Below, piece by piece: positions 40,878-52,400 of a stretch of DNA of 64,000 nucleotides (its first letter is position 1; each line of letters starts with the position of its first letter). Below the pieces are notes generated by a model. That model searched no databases. It was not told where the DNA came from and was given only the letters and a program-made list of their open reading frames with translations. The stretch comes from Alitta virens (Eukaryota; Annelida; Polychaeta; Phyllodocida; Nereididae): the NCBI GenBank assembly GCA_932294295.1, contig OW028573.1:17256155-17320154 (forward strand). The letters are read 5' to 3'. The position numbers were made by a program, and so were the translations under genes.

Positions 40878-43800
40878 GCGAGTTCCACTGCTGCCCCAAG
40901 GAACATCGTAACAACAACAACACCAGCACCCACATCATCAACAACACAGAATATAGTGAATACTCGAGTCAACTACAGTCATTTCACAAGGTTTGTTATC
41001 AAATTCACTTTCCATTTTATACAAATACATATTGATATCGTCCAATGTTAATACTGTCATTTCTTCCACCAGGCGTCAACCTGTCGCCACTGAAGAAGCC
41101 ACGACTGTGATTACCTCTCGTGGGCCCTTGTCGAAGTTCACAAAATCAAGGTTCCCCAAACATCCGCGTCATAATTATGGGCAGCACCATTATGTGGAAG
41201 AAACGACCACTGGCATGCCTGATCAGCACGGCTATGGTAGGCATGAAAATCTAATTTTAGTAATTAATGAAATCATACCATCAAATTGAATGATATTAAT
41301 AAAATAATACATAATAGCCAAATTTGCTAGATGGTAATTGTGAAGAAAAACAGCAAAACTATTTCAGTCATGTTCATTTTAACTAAATATTTAGCAATAA
41401 TACAAACATATCAACTTAGATAGTTGTTAACATCCTATACTGTAATGTTTTTTTTTTGTATTAGTGCAATAAGTGTAGGAATATATTTCCCATAAATAAT
41501 ACCACACACTCATGCCTCAGATCATTCAATGCACAGAATCATTCACTATAGCAAACATTCTTTTCTTTGATTTCAGCTGCAACTGCACCTATGAGATCTC
41601 AAGGCTCCACCAAATATCCAAGACAAATGAACCAACTAAGAGTCGAGGCAGTAACCTTGAGACCCATCATCTTGAACCAGCATAACATTCTGAAGCTGAT
41701 TTACAACAACAGGAATGTGTTCTACAACAGAACTAAACCCAGACTTGTCTTGAAATTACAAAATGGCTACACAAGTACAGAAGATGATGATCTCAAGAAT
41801 AAAGATAAAGGAATAAAAAGCAATTATGCATCATACCATAAACATAGACCTTCCCTGACCAGTTATTTGGTCAACAACAAGAAAGATCATGCATCCAGTG
41901 TCCACACAAATCAAAGACACACGGGGTCAATTGATAAAGAGATCACCACTGTTATTGATAGTAAGTATAACAAAGATATGTTTAAATCTCTGGCGATGAT
42001 TATTTCATATTCAAATTATTCGTAGGTTAGGCTCACAGTATACAGTTAGTTTCATTTAAAACGATCCATCAATTTGAACCGAAAGCTACCTGCTACTGAA
42101 CAGAACTATCTGACTATAGCTGGCTACTCAAAGCTGGATCTAAAAGTAAATGCAGCACCATCTGGGGCATAAGTGCAGAGTTAAGCATATTTTTAATTTC
42201 TTGTTGAAAAGATGCATGTCTATTGTACATACATATTTATGATACATAACATACATTTCTTTCATTTACCAAGTCTATATTTTTTCAGTGGTGGTAGGTT
42301 TTAGCTGACTGTTAGCTAGGAGTTGACAGTTGCAGTAAGCTTTGACCAGTTATAGCTACAGCCAGGAATAGGTGGTTACATCTGTCTTGACTCGACCATA
42401 TTTTATGGACCTGAATGTATGTCATCTCTTTTCTGGGCACAATGATAGGGCGATACAACTCGTGATATTACAAGTTATCACATGTTTATTTTGAGAATAC
42501 AGGAACTTATTCCTTTATCCTCAAAATATCTACATGTGATAACGATTTTATCCTCGGTCTCTCTTCCACGCAACAAATAGAATAAATTGGACAGCCCTCT
42601 TAATGCACAGTGCTAAAAAAGCACACAAAAAAAGAAAATACTAACGCAAACAATCTTAATAACTCAGTCCCTGACTGTCTAAGAGATACGTTCTACCGCA
42701 AATGTTTTGCTTAATTTTGTTATCGTACTCCCAGTCATTACAAAGATATCAGCAAAAACAGTTCATTGAAAGAGCTTTGAGCAAGCAGCGCTGAGGTCCA
42801 GCGCACCTGCAGGTGACGTCATTTTAGAAATATAGCCGGCAAAAAAGCAACACAGAAAATATCCGTGGAGGAGGGCGTGGCTGAATTGACCACATTGTGA
42901 ATACAGCAATATATTTATCAGCTCTCAACCAATCAACGATCTGCATTTGGCATTAACAGAGGACATACATCTTTTTTTTCTTTTTTTTTTTGGCATTTCT
43001 ATGTGTGGCTATACTTAATGATTTTCTACTGCCAATTTATGTTTAACTTTGTAATGTTTTTTTTTTTTTGGGAGCATTTTATGGCTGCTAATCCCCGTAG
43101 TCTGGCTGCCTGTTTTTGCATTGGCTTTTTTCCGATACTTGGTCCAGATGTATGTAAGCATTATCAAAACATGATGGAAATATGCTATAAACCTGTGCAA
43201 TTGCCCGTGGTTAAGAGTATTAGAACAAGTGCAATGTAGACAGGTGCCTGGCTGCAAGCAAAGATCGTAAAATGAACATGTGTGGCGGAGTAATAGTAAG
43301 AATTTTTGTCACGTTTGCAGATGACAACATGGACTATTGACAATTGTTTCTTTCAGTACATGTGTCATGTTTGATCATAGCAATCAAAGTAATGCTACAA
43401 ATGAATCTTTAGTACAGTGCAATGCAAGCATGGAGATTTTTTGTCGTTCTGGTGGAAATTCTGACTGTTACTTGTTCAAAAAGATCAAGCATTTGGGATG
43501 GTGTGCCCCAAGGTCTGGTTTTTGTTTGAAATGCCACATAATTACAACTATGCTGATCGTGTTGATTAATGTAATGCAGTTATGTCTTATGTATGATTGT
43601 TTTTAATGTTTTTCTTTTTCAGATTTGTCTTATACCTCGACAGACCCATCCTTAATGATGACACCGGGAGTCAGTATGAGTCCAAGAGATACCAAATCAT
43701 CCGGAGACACCAACCCAACAGATAAGCCAACCCAGTATCACTACCCAAGCAAATTCATGGAGGGAAATATGAAGGACAGCGACCCAGAAGCATCGAGTAC

Positions 43801-46800
43801 TCTGAGACCAGCTTCAACTACAGAAGTACGACTGACATCTCCAAGGGCCACAGTTGCCACAAGTTCTGAGAGAACACCTCAAATGACCGAACAAGGTGGG
43901 TTGTGATTTTTCAGATTCCATAATCCTGTAAAAAAAGATACCAAGATTTTGGTCATGTCCAATTGATAATTGGTCATCTGTCACAGGCTCGAATTGGCAT
44001 GTTTTTGGGAAAATATACACATAGTGGTCGATATTTGTTGTTAAAAATCTAGCTTTGCCAGTTTTAAGATATTTTACCAAGCTGTTTCATGTAAAGATAG
44101 ACTTTGTAATTATAGCTACAGAAGTGAAACCTATTAAAACGATCTGTAAGTATACTACAGCAGCTTATAACTATAGTAAAATCAGACTTTATAATCATGT
44201 TATAATCATAATAACATACTCGTCTAAATATCGTTTAATTGTCTAATTTGCAATTGGATTAGGTCTGACCATGTTTTTTTCTTTCCAGAATTACTTTCTA
44301 GGTTTCTTGGTGTCCACCATGGCTTCAAACTTGCAGGAGGGCGTCGCATCTGCTCCACTTGCACCATTCAATATTGTCTCTATTCCTGCACAATGTTCTT
44401 CAGCCAAGTGTGTTCTGCTGTTGACTACAACACCAAGATGTCTTCTTGTTACATCCATAGCAAAGAGACAGCGTGCAACAAGCAAATAGCTGATGCCAAT
44501 GTAGCCCACTTTAGGAGACAGCCATGTTGTAAGTTGAGGATTCTACACTAAAGATAATATCAATACATTATACTTGTACCGTTTTGGTGGGGTATGGAGT
44601 CACCGAGTCCCTGCTTTGGCGGTGAAGTACTATAAGATGATGAGTTTATTTCCTTGTGATCCCTGAGGGATATGAGATTATCAAACCACAGTTTGGTTTG
44701 GATCCACATATCCACAGTCATTGCCGTGGATTTTGTCAATGTCAGCTAATTGGCCAGCCAATTCCTCAATCCAAAGCCTGATAATTAAAGTCACACTTTA
44801 GCCTGAACATGTTCATACTTAGTGTTACTTACCAAACAATTATCTTTTAGCTGGACAAGAAACTTCAACACCAAACCCTGACGCAGGGACATCAGCAGCT
44901 TCATTAGATTTAACAACAAAATCTTCAGTGTCAGAAATCACCAATGCTACTCCAAGCCCCTCTCTGGCTGTGACAACAATTGTGTCAAGGATCACCTTCA
45001 CACCACCTCCTTCAGACACAAATCAGGAACCTGAAAAGTCCAGCACCTTCAGACCAGCCACTACCACTGAGGTTAAATTATTGACTGAAACCAAGGGCTC
45101 AGATATGGATGACACTACTATGTCCAGTGAAGGTATGGCTAAAACCAGGATGACTATGCTGAAAGACCAATACTAAGTTATACTCATATGTTAATGATTT
45201 GGAATAGTACCAGTTTTCTCATTTGATCGAGTATAGAACTATGAAATGCTCTCAACTTGGTCTAGTAAATGTAAATGTTATAGTACACGATTATAGTCTG
45301 GAATCACGGAGCTCAAGAGCTCACACCAGTACCATCACTGTGGGTGACTAATACCAAGTACCCATTGCACCTGGGTGGGGTGAGGCAATGGTTGATGAGG
45401 ATCTACCCAACTCCTCAATACCATGGTGGGGGTTCGACGCCTTAACCACTAGCCAACAGCATCTTTCTAACCTAAAGATGCGTGTGAAATGTCTCTGACA
45501 GGAGATTAACTATAAGATAAATTGCATGATATCTGAAAGAAAGTGTGAGTAAAACTATTTCTATTTTTCCACCCAGAGCTATTGCCGAAATATGTCTATG
45601 TCCCTGGACACAAACTGACTGGAGGAAGGCGCATCTGTTCCACCTGCACCCTGCAGTACTGTCTCTATTCCTGCATGATGTTTTTTGGTCATGTTTGCTC
45701 TGGAGCCGACTATAATACAAAACAATCTACCTGCTATATCCACAACAAAGTGTCAATCTGCAACAATTACACAGCTGATAGTGATGTGAACCATTTCGCT
45801 CGTAGACCCTGTTGTGAGTTACTGTTTACCTATTTAAATAATATCTAAACACTATGGAGTAATCGAATCTTCAAGTGGCGTGATCCTTTGTTGCGGTTTG
45901 CTGTTCCAAAGAAATTTAATAAATGACCGATCAGTAACTTATATGACCTTACATTAAATTATTTAAAAAAAATTTAGTCGCAGTAGTCAATATTAAAGCA
46001 GTCAACCCGAATAGACTACTAGGAATCTGAGCTCAATTTTTGTTGCTATTCACAGTTTAGTTAACCATTTATTTGCAAAAAATTTTTCAGCTTCTGAGGA
46101 CAATTCTGACCAAAAAACAACCACAGAAGCAACAACTACAACCACAGCATCTACAACAACTCTGTTTACCACTACCCTCAACCCAGGCAACCCTCCATCC
46201 AGTCCTGCTTTCTCTTCAACTCCCTCAAGTGCTCAATCAACCGGAGTTCCTGGAACAACCACCGTGACACCAATCCCGGATCCTTTCAGTAGACCAAACA
46301 ACCAAAACCAACCAATGCGAACAACCACACCGGACAACATTCCTCCGATGTCATCAACGAGGGTTTCAGTTGTCCGTCAAGCGGACACCCGGAAGTATAG
46401 AGGAAATCTAATTTCAGGTAGAAATATTGGTGTATGGTTGATTTGATTGAGATTGCTTAATAAACACAAAGATTCTTTTTTTCATTTTGGTTTTTTGTTT
46501 GGCTAGTGAAAACTTGCAGTTCATGAGAGTTTGGATCTTTCAAGATAAATCAAAGACAGGATTATAATAAGTTACCAGGAATCATCTTTTAGAAACACCA
46601 ATACCATAAAATCAAACCAACATATATATATTGTATATCACAGTGGTTGTTTCAGAGACTCCGGGTGATCGAGTACTGGAGGGAATTGATAATATATAGA
46701 TACTCGTACTTGGTTTAGCAGGGTTCAGTAAAGGTTAATTCAGTTTGGAATGTCATAGCTTCAGCTTATTTTGTTTTTCCACACTGTTGATAGTACTGCG

Positions 46801-46987
46801 AATTTCCCAGACCTGTGCAGGTTTTAGTGTAGTATTAGCAATTGCACTTTACATTGTAATATTTCTACACTTAATTTCACGTACTTTCCTGCATAATTTC
46901 ATTTCAGATTTTGAATTTGACACGACAAGATCTACAACGCATCTGGTGGACCTGAAGGATAAGATGTATTCAAAATATCTGACGTGA
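39068..46987 (+). CDS. Gene B: secreted His/Gly- and Thr-rich protein with two eight-cysteine PAN-like modules, 1120 aa
   Basis: Exons 39068-39146, 39538-40650, 40807-40990, 41073-41236, 41577-41960, 43623-43895, 44289-44528, 44851-45132, 45577-45813, 46091-46417, 46908-46987. The frame closes at TGA, and all introns are phase 1 except the one after 40990 (phase 2). Residues 1-23 are a signal peptide (ALITLLILLGIFQVPCLA). Residues 27-397 are Arg/Gly/His/Glu-rich with GNSFGEH-type repeats. A Thr-rich run (ACA codons) with a duplicated SSTAAPRNIVTT unit follows. Residues 733-812 and 907-985 are cysteine modules, separated and followed by Ser/Thr/Pro mucin-like exons. It shares the 79-bp phase-1 signal exon and a 240-bp module exon with gene A, so the two are paralogues. 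Function is unknown; an extracellular matrix-like role is inferred. Confidence 0.9.
40846..40935 (+). repeat. ACA (Thr) triplet repeat inside gene B coding sequence
   Basis: Runs of ACA codons encode poly-Thr within exon 40807-40990. They lie between two near-identical copies of a block beginning AGTTCCACTGCTGCCCCAAG. This looks like a polymorphic coding microsatellite plus a local duplication. Confidence 0.85.
42043..42417. mobile_element. Full-length MITE with CAGT termini (copy 2)
   Basis: The left end CAGTTAGTTTCATTTAAAA is flanked by TA. The right end is degenerate (GGACCTGAATG) and also flanked by TA. The interior matches the 63-kb copy over GCTACCTGC.ACT.AAC.GAACT, GGCTACTCAAAG and GTGGTGGTA. 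TA target duplication and a CAGT terminus recall Tc1/mariner-derived MITEs. It lies in gene B intron 5. Confidence 0.8.
42474..42543. repeat. 70-bp imperfect hairpin in gene B intron 5
   Basis: GTTATCACATGT...TTTTGAGAATA on the left pairs with TATCCTCAAAATATC.ACATGTGATAAC on the right. It may be a foldback element remnant. Confidence 0.7.
44289..44528 (+). other. PAN-like eight-cysteine module 1 of gene B
   Basis: A 240-bp 1-1 exon with the same cysteine spacing as gene A: C-x2-C-x4-C-x3-C-x7-C-x11-C-x8-C-x16-C. Key stretches are GGRRICSTCTIQYCLYSC and CSAVDYNTKMSSCYIHSK. Confidence 0.78.
45290..45480 (-). mobile_element. tRNA-derived SINE-like fragment
   Basis: On the minus strand GTTGGCTAGTGGTTAAGGCG resembles a tRNA 5' region with an A box. 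It runs almost directly into GTCGAACCCCCACC, which resembles a B box / T arm, with the anticodon region deleted. A SINE-like body follows (GCAATGGGTACTTGGTATTA). It lies between gene B exons 8 and 9. Confidence 0.55.
45577..45813 (+). other. PAN-like eight-cysteine module 2 of gene B
   Basis: A 237-bp 1-1 exon. Cysteine spacing is identical to module 1, and GGRRICSTCTLQYCLYSC is nearly identical to it, showing recent duplication. Confidence 0.78.
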
Positions 46988-47129
46988 TTTTTGTAAATGT
47001 TTATCATTGACATCCAAAACCCAAATTCTACAGATACTTTTGTACATGTATTTTTTACGACTGATTTTATTTATATTTCATTTTTCACATTTGTACAATT
47101 AATGTATTTATATTTATACTTTATGACTA

Positions 47130-47135
47130 AATAAA
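47130..47135 (+). promoter_or_regulatory. Polyadenylation signal of gene B
   Basis: AATAAA about 143 bases after the gene B stop codon, inside AT-rich 3' sequence. Confidence 0.55.
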
Positions 47136-47139
47136 CGAT

Positions 47140-49440
47140 GAACAGCATATGAATTTCGTTAAGTCTGGTTTTTCCACTGCACCATACAAATCGACCCAAA
47201 AATTCCTCCACATATTTGCAGTGTAATATATATCATAAAAACAGAAGTATCATGAATCACAGTGTAGCACAAAGTTAGCTATTAGGTTCTGCACATTAAA
47301 CCATAGAATGTGATAGTTGGAGTAGATGGGACAGTGTAGGCAAAGAGCTACATTAAAATAGCCTGGGGCAGTGAAATAGCCTCTGGGCAGTCACGAACTT
47401 GATGGTCAGTACTGTCCACGAGTCCCTGCTCCCTCTTCATATAATTCCATAGTCAAACTGACCATTAAAAGCCTGCATCCTCTCGTCATCAGTGTAATTG
47501 TACTATCCGGGAAGCCTAACATTGTTCTGCATAAATTTTTTAATGTGGAAGTACTCCCATTAAACCAATCAAAGCAACTCTGCACTAATTAATGTCAGAA
47601 AACTGGATCCAGCGTTTTTCAGAGTGCTTCTATGGTTTATGGTTCAGTTTCCATAAACTGAATTAATCTGACGTACAATGATCATTATGGTTCTCGAGAA
47701 GACAAAAAACTGCTTTGACGTAAATAGATACAAATAGGGCCTATCTTTGTATTATTTATCATGATTTATATGCATACAAATGGCGGAGATTTTTTTTGAA
47801 ACTCATGGTAAATCCTAGCCCGAGAAATCTGATATTCGCTTCTAAAGGCGCTCTTCAAGCAGCAGCTACAAGGTCCAGTGGCAAGATGAATGAAACAAAA
47901 AGAAACAAATACATAACAGATGAGAGGGGAAAAATTTAGCAGTTTCAATTAAATTAACAAAAAATTCAAGTTATATGATAGCACAAATTTGAGAAGGTTT
48001 GTTTCCCCTATAAACCCACCCCTGGGCGATAGTTGCTTCAATGACACCCCAGGATCAGTCTACATGGCAACCCTAAAAACAACAATGAGAGCGCTATGCA
48101 AATTATGTCCTTGTTCTTTAATGTTGTTTCAATTAACAGAAGACTTTGTTATTACAATAATGTACTACTAAACTACTTATAAAGAACGTTAAACTATAGC
48201 TATCCAGAACCAGCAGCAACTGCCTGAAGCCACAACGAGCAGAACATAGCCATATAGACCTAACTGGAGATACCTAATTGGTCAACTAAACTGAAAACTA
48301 CTTAATTTCGAATGTGGTTTGTGTGAATATTAGATATATAGTGGCCTTAGACAAGATTGTAAAACATACATTGCCATAATATACTTGACTTCTGACAACT
48401 ACAATTAGATGGTTTGGGCTTGTGGCAGGTAGTGTGGAGTGTAGGTATAAGTCTAGCTCAGTCCACCTCAGTTCAGCTTGTACATATGTAAACTTATATA
48501 AAGACTGTACTGCATGTGGTTCAAAAGCACTAATTGTTGGTTTGAACAGTTTTTTTTGTTTTTTTTTTTTCATGGCCTATGCGCATTTTTTTAATCACCC
48601 TAGTTGGGGAATATATTTCTAATACTTTTAAAACCACATTTTTGTAGCAAATGTAAATGTCGAACTTACAAAGTAGGTTACGAACTAGGCGGCACTTTCT
48701 CAAAAATGATAAGGTTTTCGTAGAGTTTTACCTCTATTAGACAGAATAAATAAAAAGAGTTTTACAGTAATATAAATAAATGAGAACAATATGAAATGTT
48801 GCAATATGCATTGTATTCTCGGAAGAGAGGTATTCAGACCAAACATACAACCATCAATTTCCAGGTAACGTGTCGATGGATCATCAAGAGAACATTCTTA
48901 TCGACTCAATTTCATGTCAAGGGGAGGTTAAGAGCCCTTTATGAAGATTTGTCAATCAAGAGAAATTAAATTGCATATAAATGTGAAATGAGGTATTCAG
49001 ATTTGGGTTGGACCATCATGACATACATGATTGCATGAAGTTATGACAATTAATCAAATGTCAACATTTTGATCCTCATAAAAGTAAACATGATGACAAC
49101 AAAATTGGGAAGGGAGTCGTAATGTTGGAATCAGGATGTTTACATGTCTAATATGTACGGATTAATACTTCAATTAAGCTGTCATAGTCTAATGATGACA
49201 CCTTGACATCATCTGAGGCATACTGCATCGTGCCTCATATCTACCTCATATTTCTGCTACAGAGGCTGCTGAATCTGCATGACATAAGAGGAGCCCAACA
49301 ATAAAACACGACATTGTTTGATGACACGTGACGTCGCGGCCATTTGACAACACCTCTGGCAGTAAGCTACATCCGCCAGCCTACCTGCCTGCCTCTCCAC
49401 TTCCAAGCTGCACTTGTTAATTTTTATGTGATAACCTAAC
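47140..49440. other. Intergenic region between genes B and C
   Basis: AT-rich with no supported gene or recognisable transposon. The gene C promoter should lie at the right end. No clear TATA motif is seen next to the ATG at 49441. Confidence 0.45.
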
Positions 49441-52400
49441 ATGGCAGGTCCCATCTCCTACCTCCTGGGATTTCTCCTGCTTGCACTTTCTTGTCTTGCA
49501 AACGCACAGATAGAAACTTCAAAAGAAAGATTGCAAGGTAAGTGAATTTCTTTTTCTTGAATGTTATCATATAATAATGGAAAAAACCCTAAAATCGTGA
49601 TGTTTGGGGGACTTATTTAATTGGTCGTACATAGTACTCTCGTAGATATGATAACCATGGTTTCAATACCAAATGTATGTCTCATGAAAGTCTGTTCCTA
49701 CCATCAGGTGCTATTGTATGTTTGCCAACATGAGTTCATGCTTTTCGTTACTTTGGTATCAATCGTTTTCTCTAAACCCTTCATTGACAAAAATAATCAA
49801 TTAAACTCTGTTGAAAAATGTTCAAAAGTAAAATAATTATTGGTCTTTAGGGTTCATTTAAGTTGTCTGTAACATGCTTATCGGGGTCTGTCATAGGATA
49901 AGGAGATACTTGTTTACTCCTGATGGGGAGGACTCGGTCGACTTCTGGAAAAAGTCGTCTTTAAAACATGAAAGTATTGTAGTTGGTCTTGGTCATTGTG
50001 ACAAATAGCAGTCGTTTATTTTGCCTTTTTCTAAGTACTTCTCTTCATGAACATATATTGAATGAACCACGGATATTTTACGATACTCACATTTGAACTT
50101 GACCATAAACTCAGCCACGAATGATTAGCACGCTATATTGCGAAATTTAATGGCTAGCCACCTCACCGACTTTCACAGTGTGGAATGGCCATAACCTTCC
50201 ATTTACAAATTGTTCGTGTTAATGATTTACATTTTTGTTGGTAAATGAAAAAAATAGAAGATACGTATGATGGGTGACTTCATTGACGAAAGTTTAACCT
50301 GCTGACATAATGTCACCACAAGATGGTAACATTTGGTAAATTCAGTCATCCTTAAGTGCTGACTTATATGCTTATGAAATCATCATGACAGGTGTCATAG
50401 GGGCGAAAAACAAAATAATCAATTGACCATTATTCCCAAAATGTTAAATATGGAATGGTGCCAGGATAATGTCACAACTGACTGCCATGGCATATGACCA
50501 ATCGACAGGTAAAAGTCCTTCGAATACAGTGATATTAGAACACGAAGTGTTGGCAAACCGCACTGAATGTAAATTCGGTTGTTTTTTTACTAATAAGCTT
50601 ACCCTTCTATCTGAAATGCATTCCTTCAACGCAGATAAGTAACATCAATTGGTTTGTTTGGAAATCAGTAATACCAAGTACATAATTCCTTTAGAGAACT
50701 AAAAGGGAAAGATGAGATGAGATGAGATACGATATGATAAGATAAGATAAGATAAGATAAGATAAGATAAGATAAAACTTTATTTACAGTCGGTGGTGAC
50801 AATAAAACAAAGAACAGCTAGCTTTAACCGACAAGTAAACAATAATTATTGTGAAATTGTTGCCACAGTTTATTAGCCACACAACAACATTGGATTTCCA
50901 GCATTTTGCAGTTAATTTCTCTGGAATTCTTCAAATTTCGGAGGGTTGACAAGTGTTAGCAAGTGCTTCTGATATTTTAATCTGGTTCTAATGACCCCGG
51001 AACAATATTTACTTCATTTTACTTTGCAGAGTTATGTTCGCGTTACAAGTTCTTGTGGTCAGATGCTGACCCATCTCTCTTCTACTACTGCTTCACCAAC
51101 AAGGCTGCTGTGCAACTGAGGTGTAAGACAGGGTACTACATGTGCAAGAAAGATGGCAAGGCGTTTCACCCTTGTGACTGCAAATATGAAGATGGACAAA
51201 AAGCACCTACAGCCAGTAAGAGCTTCGACAAGAGTGGTCTCAGTAACATGCAGGACCCTGTCACCAAAGAGTTTCCTTCCAATGGTACGTATGTAAGATA
51301 AGATAAGATAAAATGTTATTTAAAATGTGCAAAACATTCAATAAGAAACTGTACAACAGACAATGTTCTTCCAATTCATAACGGCTTATCATCAAACTTG
51401 TCACTGAATGCATAAAAAAGAAAAAAAAAGAAAGAAAAAGATATATAGAAGTTGAATGAGAATGTTGTGAAATAATAATCACTGGAATTCCACATTGTTA
51501 CAATAGTTCTTTTTTTTTCTCATTTCCATCGTGTAGTGTAGCTTAAAACAACAACTTCATACACTCACTAATTTTGTTTTTTTGTACACATTATCTTCAT
51601 TCTAGGTTGCCCTGATCCTTTCATGAAGTACACAGACTACCACAGATTTGGAGGCAAAGAAAGGACTGACCTCAAGACCCTGGGAGAGTGTCAAAGCGCT
51701 TGTATCAACCAAGCAGACTGCATAGGTTTAGATTGGAAGGCCAGTGATAAGCAATGTTTCATTTTGAGCCAAGAAGCCGACAGGTTTGGTTTATCACCGA
51801 AGAAGGGCAATGACCATTATATGAGGGCTTTGTGCGCTACGACTTATGCTGTGACCCAATCTGCCAAGGCTGCTACCCCAAGTCCAGCTGGAAAAGCTGA
51901 TGTTCCAAAACCTGCAGATGCTGATTCATATGACCAAGACTTCAATGAGTTCTTGAGAAGTTTTGGCAATGACCTTGGAGAGAATGTGGATGCAAACAGC
52001 AAACAAGGGCAACTGAGTGGAACTAGGCCTCCTTTTACAACAACCACTGATGCCCCAACCACAACCACCACAACTAGTGCCCCTGTGATTACCACCCAGA
52101 ATATCCAACAAGTGCCTTTCTCCTTCTTTGTGCCTGACTCAGGTATGCATATGCAGATTGAATTATCCATTATGCAACTATATCTGTTTGTATAAATTAG
52201 ACAAATCTAGCCCATCAGAGTCAGTTGATAAAGGAATTGTATTTCATAGCTGTGACTGGTTTACCTGTTTTTAACAATTGTTCATTATTATTATCTTTAT
52301 TCATACTCGGAAGTACAACCAGCCATTGGGACTGGAAATCATTTAAGTTTAAACTCCGAACATATTTTTCAATATTAACTTGACCTATTCACGAGAGTTT

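Noticed and set aside
43003..43606. Extra Cys-containing exons of gene B
   Set aside because: The frames contain several Cys but do not match the module spacing. Gene B reads in phase directly from 41960 to 43623 without them.
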